From NCBI GenBank assembly GCA_026874595.1, contig CM049315.1, positions 60,758,889 to 60,822,888 of the forward strand: DNA of 64,000 bases. The letters are read 5' to 3'. Shown in pieces: positions 37,256-50,005 of this stretch. The DNA comes from Sipunculus nudus. Lineage: Eukaryota > Annelida > Sipuncula > Golfingiida > Sipunculidae. The notes below the pieces were generated by a model, which saw nothing but the letters and a program-made list of their open reading frames with translations, did no database searches and was not told the DNA's origin. The translations under genes were made by a program, and so were the position numbers. The number at the start of each line of letters is the position of its first letter. Position 1 is the first letter of the stretch.

Positions 37256-37690
37256 TCCAGAATTTTTTGTGTTGTAAGACTAATTAAATTAAATGTCTGT
37301 GATGGCTGCTGACTGAACAAGAGCCTTGAACCCATTACAACTCTGCGCATGTGGTAATGTGGGAGAACCATGTGCCATTCCAAGAATTTTTATTACATTG
37401 GTACTGTAAAATGGTCCTTTGCTTTGTTGTACTGACATTTTCTCACCAACATGTTTAGATTTGTGGTGTTTGTTGTCATTATAAATGGTCTGCCATTTGG
37501 GACAAGGGTTATATTCAGACTTGGTTGAAACACAAGCCAGTTTTCTAATTAAAGTGACTGCACAGTAAACTACAGATATTGAAATGAAACTATTAGAAAT
37601 TATTGAAATACATAGGATATATTTCTTGAAGCATATCAAATGTTTACCTTTTACTTTTTCTTGTTAATTTGATTGTAATTGTAACTGGAG
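37256..37690. other. Intron 2, no feature seen
   Basis: Ordinary AT-rich intronic sequence between the minisatellite and the next repeat block. A 116-codon minus-strand frame (37289-37639) has no recognisable domain. Confidence 0.5.
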
Positions 37691-39600
37691 TTTTGCAGAT
37701 ACTATGTTTTCATGCCGGTTCCATTTCCATAGAACTTCACTCTGACCCTTGGACTGATCTTTTCGAAATCCAGCATAATCACTGGGTCACATGTGAACTG
37801 GGGCCTAACAAAGACTGGTGGCGCTACCTGCTATCCTATTCATGCAGTTTGAATCTGGGTGTGTCAGTGATAACAGCCCATATCTCTGGAGTGGTTCAAT
37901 GTATTGGGCTGAAATTGTGCATGTCCACAGATCTTGGATACCTCTGTCTTGTACTCAAGTGGTGGCAGCACCTACAATCATTTCAATGTGGTGTCCATCA
38001 ATGCGTTTGCCATCTGTTTGTCTAATGATTGGTTCAATGTATGGGGCTGAATTTTTGCTTGTTGATTAATGATAGATCTTGGATACTACAATCTTGTACT
38101 CAAGACTTATTGGGCCATCTGTAATCATATTTGCACGGCATCAAAACTCTGCGTTTGCTTTGGGTGAAAATCACTTATATCGCAGGAGTGGTTCAATGAA
38201 AAGTGGAAGGTTGTCTTGTGGCCAGGTAAGCCTTTATCAAACGGAGGGCTGCAATAGTCTTCTTCTGCAAAACTGTTCTTTCAAATTCTGTAACATTGCA
38301 CAAAAAATATTCTTATGTGGCCTGTATTGGCTGAATTATTGGACAGTCAAAGGAATGAGAGATACTTTGGTAAATAAAGCTAGTAGATCAGTTGTATTAA
38401 CACACTAAGGTCTGTGGGTAATATAAGCACAGCTGTACAGGCAACATAGATAACTGGTGTCCATATCCAACTTATGTGTAATCTTAATCCATGAATAAAA
38501 TATATCTGTATTCTTATTTTGCTTTTTAAAAGCATCTGTTATTATTCTAAACATTTTTGATAAAAAAATCTTTTGAATTTGTCAGCCTGAAAAAAATCCA
38601 GTTGTAACCAAAGTCTTTCACTTTGTGTAAACAACAGGCCAATATTTTGTTTTTACCTATAAATAGCATGGCAGACTGCCAACTGTTTCAGATTTGGCAA
38701 CAGGCCAATATTTCAGTCTGTATCTATTTATAGCTTTGGTAGACTGCTAACTGTATCGGATTAGGCAACAGGTCAAGAGTTCAGTCAGTGCAGCCAGGTA
38801 CAGGCTCAGCTTAGCTTGGTCACTTGACTCAAGAGAAGTTTGATATATCTGCCTGTATTTTGGCCTGTCCATCCATCTTTGATGGCTTTCTCTCACACAA
38901 GACTGGTGGCACCACCTACAATTTTTTTTGCATAGTGTACATCCCTGCTTATTTTTGAGGAAGGATTTGATATATCAGCCTGAAATTAGGCATATTTATA
39001 CATCTCAGATAGCTTTGTCATATGCAACACTTGTGGCACCACCTACAATACCTGATTGCACAGGTTCACATTAGGCATGTAGGCCTTGATGTAGAAAACA
39101 TGGATGCACTTTTTCTCAGTAGTGGTTAGGTATCTCAGCCTGAAATTTTGCATGTTCATCCTTTTTGGGTGGATTTCTCATTCAAGAGACTAGTGAAACC
39201 ACCTGCAATCACATATTTGTAGAATACATTCATGCAATTATTTCAGGACCAGTTTAATGTATCAGCCTGAAATTTCACATATTCAAAGATTTTGGATACT
39301 TCCATCTTGTACACAAGCCTGATGGTGCCATGAACAATTGTTTTCACATAACATAGACCCATCATAGGTGGCGCCACCTACCTTTTCTTTTTGTAGGATA
39401 TATTTGTAGGATATATCTAAATTATGAGTGGTTTGATGTATTCACCTAAAAACTTGCATGTCCATAGTTCTTGGAATGGTTCATCTTGTGTACAAGACGG
39501 CTTGGGCCACCCACAATCAATTTCATCTCGTATCCATCTGTAGTTTTTTACCCATGCCTCTGTGATATGGTGGATACCTGTAGTTGCTTGTCGACTGCTC
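37690..39600 (+). repeat. Diverged GGTGGCGCCACC-family repeats
   Basis: Recurrent phrases are ACTGGTGGCGCTACC (37817), GTGGTGGCAGCACC, AAGACTGGTGGCACCACC (38899) and AGGTGGCGCCACCT (39366), with TGGTTTGATATATCAGCCTG and ATCTTGGATACCTC. They are the same family as 1-900 but more diverged. 38230-38780 shares its GGCAGACTGCCAACTG and ATTTGGCAACAGGCC modules with 49.0-49.35 kb. Confidence 0.75.
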
Positions 39601-41632
39601 ATTTTCTGGTGTAAACATTTGTGAAATATTGCTCCTGAAAAGAACTAGAGTTTATTGATCATAGAGGCAGAGGCATATGTTAAGTTTTGTTCTTGTCAGT
39701 TATGCTCAGAGCAGACAGCATAAAGTCTTACTTCTGTAATTTACAGTTATACATATTTTCTAGCCTGAGAGCATATGTGGGAGTTGTGATGAACTCTCAG
39801 CAGTACTGCATCATTGTGAGAGTCAGTTAAGCTTTGGAACTTGAATCTTTTACCTTTACTGGTTGCAGGTTATTCTCCTTTATATACAGAAGCTTCTTGG
39901 TGTTATCTTCACCTTACAAATTAGGTCATTATTACCTTTGAACTGTTACAGTTGTCAAATCAGTTAACAGCTATCAGAGAGGTTTTGTTTTACTATTCAA
40001 CATCCATCTCATATCCATGTATATATATAGAAAATACCGGCATGCAGTGCTCCAATGACTTCATTAGTAATATATTAATATGTATTTTATTAATATATTT
40101 AATTACATTTTACAGTGTCTCTTTTTATATTAAGGGACATGAGGTCAGAAGTCACAGGGCATATTATTCACCCTTGTGGTGCTCTTGCTATGGAAATATC
40201 AGTATTTTATCCACGTTCCCATGGTGATTAGCAGTGCTTACATTTCACTCAATACTCTCAGAGCTCAGTTTTATGGATAATTAACAGCAGAACCCCTAAT
40301 GACAATTTATGTTGAAGTATCCCCCACACAGCCAGCCCTATAAACCACATGTATCCAATGATGCTGGTGAAGCTGGTGCTTCTCAGACACAGCTGAGCGT
40401 ACAGGACCACAGGTTAGATCAGTGTTATGTCAGACGTCTCAGTGACAGGAAGGGCTTCATGTTGCGTAGAATGTTTTTTGTCCCTTCTGTAACTTATTAG
40501 CTTTTACTGTAGTTATGTGAAAATATAATGTTTGTGTGGAATGTATTTGTCAAATTTGTCATTAGACAAAGGCTGTACATTTGACTGGGGGTCACGGTGG
40601 ATCTGATCCTTCACCATTGTCCTTCACACTGTTTGTTTTAGCCCTTGGCATTTGCCTTTCAGTAATAAATTTGATTGTGGTGGGGAAATATCAGGGTCAA
40701 ATGGAGGCCACCTTAGGCTTTATTAATATGGAGCACCAAGGAAGAACCAACAGAGTGAGGCTGTGTACAGACCAATCACCGTGATCATTGATCACTTACC
40801 CACAATGAGAAATGAGTGTGGGTGTGTGAGGTCTGTAGACCTTGGTCATTTTATAATGGTATCATTTGTTAGCCTTAGGATTAAGACCTGCGGCTAAATC
40901 AGGGGCAAGAATTCCTGTGTAGTTCCATGCTTGAGACAGCATGTGAATTAGTCTTATTAACTTAACTCTCGAGAAAGCTCAAAGTCTGAGACAACTTGAC
41001 ATAGGTTTCCTGGTGATGTCACTTTCTAATATTAGGAACCAAGACAAGTTCCATCTTGAATAAAAACCTAGAGATAATATAAGTAGTAGTAAACCCTATT
41101 ATACCTGTATATTCTATTAATTCATCCACAAGATTAAACATGTTACTAAGCAGTAAAATAGGTTGCACAATGTAGATTTATTGCAGCTCTCAAAATGATG
41201 ACACAAGTTTTAATTTGAACTGGTCTATTGTGTAACATGATTACCATTCTTTTTATTGATATTTGTTTGGCATTGAAAGCATGTTAGTTTATTTTTTTGA
41301 GTGGAGGAAATCCTGAACTCTAGGGAAAATAGTCTTATCATTTGTCACTGGCAAATTAACCTGTATTACTGTAACCCCAGTGATGATCAGGATAAACACC
41401 ATATTTATCTGTTGAATAAAAAATTAAAAAAAAAAAAAACAGAAATGATAATTATCACACAAGCTAAATCATATTGAAATGTTTTAAAGCCATCTCACAT
41501 AACATATGTCATTCTTGAGGTCAAGTTTTATGGTGGTATCATGGTTAGTTTTGAAGTTTACCCAGCACGTCTGTCCACTGGCATGACACCTTGTTGGTTT
41601 GACAATCCTCCATGTGTGTTTGTATTTTTCAG
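39601..41632. other. Intron 2, 3' part; no gene seen
   Basis: AT-rich intronic sequence. A perfect palindrome GTGATCA-T-TGATCAC lies at 40781-40795. The last stretch, TGTGTTTGTATTTTTCAG (41615-41632), is a strong polypyrimidine-AG acceptor. Confidence 0.6.
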
Positions 41633-41694
41633 GTCTCATCATGACAACCAGGAGGAGATTAGACAGAGAAAAACAGGAAGAGCATGTACTAGAG
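41633..41694 (+). CDS. FAT1-like: Fat-like protocadherin, 62-nt microexon (LDRE segment of cadherin repeat 11)
   Basis: The preceding exon ends in phase 1 with KETG and the next exon starts in phase 0 with VTVSDNG, so an exon of 3n+2 nt was required. The sequence between TTTTTCAG (ends 41632) and GAG|GTGAGT (41694/41695) is exactly 62 nt. It completes Gly1230 and encodes residues 1231-1250, LIMTT, then RRRLDREKQEEHVLE. This supplies the LDRE motif with the calcium-binding glutamate and restores a full repeat 11. Vertebrate FAT proteins have an equivalent segment in this place. Skipping the exon shifts the frame. Its downstream border is the founder of a tandem repeat. The frame at 41541-41756 overlaps it in a different reading frame. 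Confidence 0.92.
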
Positions 41695-42574
41695 GTGAGT
41701 TATACTGGTCAGAGCATATTTTAGAGGTGAGTTATACTGGTCAGAGCAATTGTTAGAGGTGAGTTATACTGGTCAGAGCACGTGTTAGAGGTGAGTTATA
41801 CTGGTCAGAGCACATGTTAGATGTGAGTTATACTGGTCAGAGCACGTGTTAGAGGTGAGTTATACTGGTCAGAGCATGTGTTAGAGGTGAGTTATACTGG
41901 TCAGAGCACATGTTAGAGGTGAGTTATACTGGTCAGAACACATGTTAGAGGTGAGTTATACTGGTCAGAGCATATTTTAGAGGTAAGTTATACTGGTCAG
42001 AGCATATTTTAGAGGTGTGTTATATTGGTCAGAGCACGTGTTAGAGGTGAGTTATACTGATCAGAGCATATTTTAGAGGTGAGTTATACTGGTCAGAGCA
42101 TATGTTAGAGGTGAGTTATACTGGTCAGAGCACATCTTAGAGGTGAGTTATACTGGTCAGAGCAATTGTTAGAGGTGAGTTATACTGGTAAGAGCACATG
42201 TTAGAGGTGAGTTATACTGGTCAGAGCATGTGTTAGAGGTGAGTTATACTGGTCAGAGCACATGTTAGAGGTGAGTTATACTGGTCAGAGCATATGTTAG
42301 AGGTAAGTTATACTGGTCAGAGCATATTTTAGAGGTGAGTTATACTGGTCAGAGCACATGTTAGAGGTGAGTTATACTGGTCAGAGCATGTGTTAGAGGT
42401 GAGTTATACTGGTCAGAGCATATTTTAGAGGTGTGTTATATTGGTCAGAGCAATTGTTAGAGGTGAGTTATACTGGTCAGAGCATGTGTTAGAGGTGAGT
42501 TATACTGATCAGAGCACATCTTAGAGGTGAGTTATACTGGTCAGAGCACGTGTTAGAGGTGAGTTATACTGGTC
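41695..42574 (+). repeat. 32-bp minisatellite made of the microexon's exon/intron junction, 28 donor copies
   Basis: GAG|GTGAGT-like junctions start at 41695 and then every 32 bp without a single indel to 42559: 28 sites including the genuine donor. Each unit is 16 nt of intron start (GTGAGTTATACTGGTC) plus 16 nt resembling the exon end (AGAGCATGTGTTAGAG against AGAGCATGTACTAGAG in the exon). Most copies keep GTGAGT. 41983 and 42303 read GTAAGT, 42015 and 42431 read GTGTGT, and 41823 follows GAT instead of GAG. The array stops at GGTCCTTAC near 42574. Confidence 0.95.
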
Positions 42575-43555
42575 CTTACTTCATCTGCATTGAGTTCAAT
42601 GCTCAGTGACATACACTGTGGTGATGTTACACATCTAATAATAAATGTACCCTGTCAGAAGCTCAGGAAATAATAAAACCTCTCTTAAACACACTGAAAG
42701 CTTGCCTAAAGTTAATTCAATGTTAATGTGTTCCCTGGACATTTGCTGCTAGTTGGTTTTCATAGACGCCTACTGATTATAAGTCATATCAATATGATGT
42801 TCATCATTTTTCAAGTTCTTTAGTACAGGTTACATAACTGAATAACAGGGAATCGATTTTAGCAGATTTAATTGATGTTTAATATTCAGTTCTATTATTG
42901 GTGCTTAATGCTTCACAAGAGCTTTATTTCAAAATAGTTATCACCAATATTATATCCTTTCCAATAACAGTGAATATCCAGGTATGAAATCATGGCAAAT
43001 CTTATTCTTTATCATGAGTGATAAATAATGATACGAGACATTCAGTTGATTACAGGGTCTGTTGCATATAACATTAAATGTACATACAGTTTGAAAGATG
43101 AATTAACTTAACTGTTATAGTATATTCTGTTTGGATGGCAAGCAGTTCCCTTACGAGAAGTTTGTGTGGCCTGCTATAAATGTGATGCAGGCGGAGCAGT
43201 AAGGAATCCAGTTGTCATAAAAAATTTCATGGAAATTGAGCCTTAAGTGCTTGCCACCATCATTTATGCAGTCACTATTTCAGGTCAGTTACCCATGTTA
43301 AGGACACTGGAAAAAGTGGTTATAAAGCATTTGATAGCTAGCCTCCAGGGCAAAAGTTTGGGTATTTTTAGTGTCACCACTGAAGGCACAGAAAACAAGT
43401 AATCTTACCCAGTAAGCAAACCTGATATTTGATTGGATTCACGAGATGTTTCATCAGTAGATGGTGAGGTCACTGTCAGACAGATAATAACTCTCCCCTG
43501 GAGAGTCTCATATGTCATTCATGGTGGCATGATACTGACCACATCACTCACATCA
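42575..43555. other. Intron 3, no feature seen
   Basis: Ordinary AT-rich intronic DNA between two minisatellites. No coding exon recognised. Confidence 0.5.
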
Positions 43556-43569
43556 TTCCTAGCTAGAGG

Positions 43570-44600
43570 TCAATACATAATTCAAGACGCTAACCTGTCT
43601 CTTTATATTATTCAGATCAGCTTGGGATCACTGTACATTTTTCAGATCACACTCTACTGGGGTCACTGTACATTGTTCAAATCACACTTAGCTCAGGATA
43701 GGAGTACATCCTTCAGATCACAGTCACTTTGAGATCACTGTACATCATTCAAATCACACTAAGCTCAGGATCAGAGTACATTGTTCAAATCGCACTTAGC
43801 TCAGGATCAGAGAACATCCCACAGTCACATATGTACATCATTCAGATCAGATCACACTCAGCTGAGGATCAGTGTACATCATTCAGATCACATTCACCTT
43901 CGGATCAAGGTACATCGTTCAAATCACAGTGACCTTTGGATCAGTGTACATCTGCTGAGGATCAGTGTTCATCATTTAGATCGCATTCACATGGGGATCA
44001 GTGTACATCTTTCAGATCACAGTCCGCTTGGGATCAGTGTGCATCATTATGATCACACTCAGCTGAGGATCAGTGTACATCATTAAGATCACACTCAGCT
44101 GAGGATCAGTGTACATCATTCAGATCACACTCAGCTGAGAATCAGTGTACATCATTCAGATCACACTCAGCTGAGGATCAGTGTACATCATTCAGATCAC
44201 ACTCAGCCAAGGATCAGTGTACATCATTCAGAATGGACTCACATGGGATCAGTGTACATCATTCTGATTGTACTCAGCTGAGGATCAGTGTACATCATTC
44301 AGAATGGACTCACATGGGATCAGTGTACATCATTCTGATTGTACTCAGCTGAGGATCAGTGTACATCACTTGGTAGCACTTAGCTGAGGATCACATCTTT
44401 CAGATCACACTCAGCTGAGGATCTGTCTCTCTACATTATTCAGATCATATTCACCTTGAGATCTCTCTACATCATGCAAATCACACTCAGCTTGGGATCA
44501 GTGTGCATCATTCAGATCAGATGGTACTCTCCTGGGGATAAGTGTACATGATTCACACAGTCACCTATGGATAAGTCCACATCATTCAGATCAAATGGTC
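43570..44600. repeat. About 36-bp minisatellite (GATCAGTGTACATCATTCAG)
   Basis: A unit of about 36 bp, containing ATCAGTGTACATCATTCAG plus ATCACACTCAGCTGAGG, recurs about 27 times. The copies are well conserved around 43.85-44.36 kb and degenerate at the edges. Frames at 43433-44086 are translations of it. Confidence 0.9.
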
Positions 44601-46199
44601 AAACAAATGGCATTAATGCACAGTTCATGCTTCTGATGTATTTGACTGGATGGTGAATGAAACTTGTGGTCAGGCTGCCCATACAGTGTTAGTAGTAGTG
44701 TCTGTAAATAGAAGGATTTATCAGATTAAAATTCAGAAGGATTTGCTTAAAAGTCGGGTGAGTGTTGGTTATGGTGTGGCCTGTTGAAAGAGCAGTTTTT
44801 TTTTGTATGTCAGTCTCAATACTGGCTGTGGCTGCTGTCATGGTAGGCTTTACTTAATAGCTTTAGCTGTGATTTGTGTCGGGTTCCTGGGCTGGCCTTT
44901 GTAGATCAACTTTTTACAATCCTTTACCAGCTTTCAACAATTTAGTGCTTCCTGTAGTTACTGTCATCTGTATGACAGCCACCCATGTCAACTACTAGAT
45001 TTATGAGTTGGTAAAATGGCTGTCCATTTGCCAGAGCGGACTTCTACATATGAAAACTATTTAAACTTGATCTTTTTTAACCAAGGACATGCCTTACTAA
45101 ATGTGTCCTCTAAATAACAAAAAAGTGTACAAACATACTTTTCATCAGCACAGTTATGTAAAATTACTGTAGCCTTTGCCTCAGTCACTTTTATTGTGTG
45201 GATAAAAAAAACCTCTGCTTCTGTAGGTCCTGTTTTGGTACAGGAACATGCAAGGATGGAAGTACCAAGTTGTTATAGAACTTCAAAATAACTTAGAACC
45301 TTAAAATATGTGTAGAAAATTTGATAATTTGATTCCATATTAAAGACTGCACAGATTGTCCAGAAACTTGGTTAGAGGTCACACTGCAGCTGTGTTTGTT
45401 TTCACAGTCAAACCACATATAAGCCAGTTTGTTTCAACATTTTTGTGATTACATGCATAACAAGACTGTTGTCACAGTACCATATTTACATTTGTGTTCA
45501 AGGCCATACCACTGGTCTGTCTGTTTACAAGGCCTTACCAGAGAGTACAACTTGTTCTGTTTATTTGTGAGGCCTTACCACTCTTGTATTTTTAAAGGCA
45601 TTTTTGAGCATCCCAGAAATAATATAAAATATGCACAAATGGCCAGATGTCTTAGGTTAGGCTAGATCAATTGACCTCACCATGAACTTTACGTGACCTG
45701 AATAGCATATTCATTTTAATGAATAATTATGTGCATAACTGTTCCATGCAGCCAATCAGGTTGCTAATATTACTGTAAACTGTCAGTCACCTGACAATTA
45801 TAAAATTTGCATAATTTAGGAGAGCTCTCCCAAGAAGAACATGTGTAGTCTGTACCAGTATCCATGTCAGCATGTTTTCCAGGATATTTTTTTATACAAA
45901 GGAGACAGTATAAAATGTTCTAGGCCTAAGATGCAGGAGCCATTCCTCCGACAACTGAGTGAATAATAATGTCTTACCTGCATGGCACATAATTTGTATG
46001 AGACAAATAAACCAAAATATTGCAAGACAGTTCACAATGACAGTATTTATTCATCAGTGCAGCAATTCCAGTTGATGACGTCAGTTAATGTGACATCTAG
46101 GGCATCGACCATTGTAACGTCATTATTGTCTTGCAAACAGCTCTCCCAAAGAAGACCTTCTGTGAAGGAGCATTTTGGGGGCTCATTATAATAATTAGA
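44601..46199. other. Intron 3, no gene seen
   Basis: Unremarkable intronic sequence. Three loose repeats of AAGGCCTTACCA or AGGCCATACCA lie near 45500-45590. Confidence 0.5.
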
Positions 46200-47010
46200 T
46201 CAAAAAGGCTGGGCATAAGGGCTCTAATGGTGAGGTCAGTTGTTCTTGAAATCTTGTCGCCAGAAGATCTTTGATAGCTTTTTCTTGTACAGAAGACTAG
46301 TGGTGCCACTTATAATCTTTTTGAGGTTTTGTGCCATCAGATACCTCCATCAATGTAACATTAGAATAGTGAGAGTTGATAACTAAAAAATAATCAAAAG
46401 GTTTCCTTTATATTGTGCACATGCAGTGATATGAATCATAGGAGGAAGCCTATTCAAATTGGGATCACAACCTTCAATAAAATTGTCTTGAATAATTCCA
46501 TATTTGGTGAAAATCTAATGAAACATTATATTTCTCATGAATGGGTTGATGGATTGTTATGATAATCAGAATGATGCAAGTTCAGTGATAGTAATTTCTC
46601 AGATTTGAAAACTGGTGGCCTTGACCTTGTTCTTCAATGTCAAAGTGGCCACCATTAAGGATAATTATGAACCTCATTACTGTTAAACCACTCCATATTT
46701 TTTTTCCTCAAATTTGGTTCACCTGTTGTTTCCAGCCAAGTTCGGTTTCATCCAAGACTTTCCATATTCCATGTAAGGATACCTACCAATAAAGGAAGAA
46801 CACTATTTATTTTGAGGTCAGAGGTCAAGGTCATAGGACTCTCTTCTTTAACAAGCTTTGGATACATTTTGAGCCAGTCTTTTCATCAAAATCTTCTATC
46901 TTTCACAATTGGCTCACCTGTCCATAGGGAAAGAACCATGTTGATTTTTAGGTTACAGACTCAAGGGTCACAGGACCCACATTTTGAAAAAAGCTTGTTA
47001 AAATATCCTT
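46200..47010 (+). repeat. Diverged AGGTCA-rich and GGTGCCAC repeat relics
   Basis: 46285-46320 has AGAAGACTAGTGGTGCCAC. 46600-46990 resembles the interior of the 8.5-10.4 kb element: TTTTGAGGTCAGAGGTCAAGGTCA at 46810 onward, CATTTTGAGCCA, and TTGGCTCACCTGTCCA. Old and non-coding. Confidence 0.65.
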
Positions 47011-48179
47011 GCTTTGCTGTTTGGTGAACGCCAGAGTTACTATAATATTTGCATATTTAGTGACACCTATTTATGGTTCACATATATGCATGGCAACAGT
47101 CGGCAGTCGTTAAGAACTACATTCGGGTCTCAGGATAATGCATCTCTGTTTGAATTTTTTTTCTAGTGATTATAATGTCATATATTCACGATTATATCAG
47201 TAACTAATAAACAACAATTTCACTTATAAGTTCTGAGTAATATCAGGTTTCAGTGCTTCAGGTCACTGCTCTAGTTAGCTGAGCATCATAACCTCTTAAT
47301 CACTTGCTTTGATGACTAAAATTATGGCACATTAACTTGAATTTGTGCAAGGCAAGTGATTTTACAGTTTATGTTTTACATATATTTATATATGTATGTT
47401 TTATATTGCTAAGTTCCAATCTAATGCATTACTTCTGCCAGGTTGGCCACTATGTGCCTTTATAATCTGTGCAGACTTCTTTACAGCTGGCATGATAAAC
47501 CACAGGAGTGATTGCCAACTGAAATATGAAATACAGCAGTCATGCTGACAAGAACAATGGCTTATACTTATGGTGATTTAGCGTCTGGTACTAAAGCCCG
47601 AGTCTGGTCAGCATCTTTTCCCTCCTCCAGAAAACAATTGCTCACAGCCCCATGCAGAAAAATTATGAGTAAAAGTGGGGTCTCCCCAGGCTGGCAATCA
47701 GCCTGCTCATCTCACATAATACCCATGATGCACCTGAGCTCTCATGCACCATTTCACTTGCCATTTCCAGTGATTACCAGTGTACATTGCGGCCTGAATT
47801 AGACTGTTGGGACTGGTGTGTTTTTCTAGTGTGCCAGTTGCCCTGTTTTAAAGGACACAGGAGAGCAACAGGCATTAAAAAATGTTCCTGAACTATGCTG
47901 GTGTTTTTATTTTTTATCCTGGTTTGATCCTCCATCTTATGCTGACATTAATATCTTTATTTTTTATTTATCATCAGACATCAGACATTCAGTCAAATAT
48001 TATTATCTCACCCATAAAAAACTGATCTAGATAATCAGCTTTACCCACCGATTTTACAGCATGCTTGTTGTACAATTTTATTTTAACTTTGATCCATGCT
48101 ATCAGGCATTCATTGTATTGGGTTCTGCTATACACTCCAGAATTAATGTACTTTTTCCAAAAATTCCAAATTCACATCT
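47011..48179. other. Intron 3, no feature seen
   Basis: No exon, RNA gene or sizable repeat recognised. The 86-codon frame at 47542-47802 has no domain I recognise. Confidence 0.45.
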
Positions 48180-48960
48180 GCGATTCTGAAATCTCTATAC
48201 AAGTTCTATTTTTGGCTAAAAAAGGATACTAAAATTACAATTTCAGAAATGGCTTGAGCTATCATCACCAAATTTTATGCAAATGTTGGTCACATGACTC
48301 ATATATGAAATTATGGTATCGGTGGCACCACTTGCATCGACCTTTTCTGTATGAGGGTCATCGGTCATCAGTACATTAACCTATAATTTCTCAGGAATAG
48401 CTGGAGCTAGCATCCCCAAATTTTATGTAAAAATCTACCACATATAAAATGTTGTTTGATTGGGCTTTTGGTGGCGCAACCTGCATTAATTTTCATTTAA
48501 CAGGGAAAAAACAAAAAACCTTTGAAAATGTTCTTCTGTGAAACCATCCTGCCAAATTGTTCAATATTTCACAGAAATGAACCCAGAGATTAGTTCTCAA
48601 GTTTATTCAGATGGTTTGGGTTTGATGAATTTTTGCCAAGTGACAGGAATTTGAACTTTGTCATATGGCCATGTAAGCATACTGACATAACAATCTCAGA
48701 AATGATAGGAGCTAGCACCATCAAGTTTTGTGCAAATGTTGGTCACATGACTCATATTTGAAATTTCAGTTTTTGTGGCACCACCTACATTTACCTGTTT
48801 TCTACAGACAAACACCTCCTAATTTTAGGCTCTTTCAGCTTAAAAAATGTTTTATGATGAAACTGTCTAGCTGAATCATTTAATTTTTCAAGGACAAAAA
48901 AAGGTAGGTTAGGGTTCTTTCAATTGTATTAGAATATATTGGGTTCCTTGATTTTTAGTA
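48180..48960 (+). repeat. Copy of the GAGCTAGCATCCCCAAATTT dispersed family
   Basis: This is the longest copy in the window of the family also at 4.68-5.25, 26.66-27.1 and 30.7-31.1 kb. The tail repeats the head (GGAGCTAGCACCATCAAG, GTTGGTCACATGACTCATAT), suggesting internal tandem structure. Confidence 0.75.
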
Positions 48961-48999
48961 GAGTCAGAGAAAGCTGTTGTTGGTCTTGTGGCCATAAGT

Positions 49000-50005
49000 A
49001 AGCCTATTTCAAACTGAGGACAGCAATAGTCTTCATCTGCAAAACTGTTGTTTCAACTTCTGTAACATTGCACAAAAATAATTTTAGGTGGCCTTTGTTC
49101 AAGTTTACTTAAATGGTTGCTGGCAGAATAATTGGACCTTTAACAATGGAAGTACTACATCTTTTATTATTCTTAACATTTTGATAAAACAGATTTACCT
49201 ACAGGCCAAGATTGAGTCTGTATCTATGAATAGCTTGACAGACTGCCAACAATTTCAGATTTGGCAACAAGCCAAAGGTCAGTCTGGATCTATTAAAAGC
49301 TTTGGCAGACTGCCAACTGTGTCAGATTATGCAACAGGTCGAGCTAACTCAGTGCAGCCAGGTGCAAGTCAAGAATTCACTTAGTGCAGTAGCTAGAGCT
49401 ATCAATTTGTTCCGGTTGGGGCAACTGCCTTTCTCACCTAAGCCTGGTTAGCCCAGTGCACCTGACTCAAGAGATGTTTAATGTATTGGCCTGATATTTT
49501 GACCTTTCCATGCTTCTTTGATGGCTTTCTTGTTTATAAGAATGGTATGGCCACCTAAAATGACTTTTGCACTGTGTATGTGCCTGCTTATTTCTCAGGA
49601 GGAATTTGATATATCAGCTTGAAATTGTGCAGATTTATACATCAGATAGCTTTGTTATATACAAGACTGGTGGTGCCACCTTCAATAATTTTTGCAAAGT
49701 GTATGTCCCTGCTTATTTCTCAGGAGGGGTTTGATATATCAGCTAAAATTTGGCATATATATCTCGGATAGCTTCGTTGTATACAAGACTGATGGTGCCA
49801 CCTACAATCATTTTTGTGTTGTGTGCACCCATGCCAGTAGTTCAGCAATGATGTTTTAGTAATTGGTTCTTGTTCAAAATGTTAAGTACTTGCATTGTTC
49901 ATGTACATGTGACACGTGTACTTGAAAAGTAATGATCCAGCATTGAAGCATTATACCTGGTGTATATCCTCTTGCACAGGTTTGCATTAGGCTTGTAGGC
50001 CTTGT
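49000..50005 (+). repeat. GGTGCCACC-family and GACTGCCAAC-family repeats
   Basis: 49000-49380 matches 38210-38790 (AAACTGTTGTTTCAA, GGCAGACTGCCAACTGTG, GCAACAGGTC). 49480-49870 contains tandem copies of TTTGATATATCAGCT with ACAAGACTGGTGGTGCCACC. 49780-50005 matches 5820-6070. Confidence 0.75.

Noticed and set aside
34887-37312. Several 80-265 codon frames rich in LQTLPSEALL-type repeats
   Set aside because: Same cause: translation of the 34-41-bp array.
41541-41756. 71-codon frame over the microexon
   Set aside because: It reads the microexon in the wrong frame (RQRKTGRACTRG). The cadherin frame is set by exon phases.
43570-44600. Possible CRISPR or coding repeat protein
   Set aside because: Plain tandem minisatellite; frames break repeatedly and spacers are absent.
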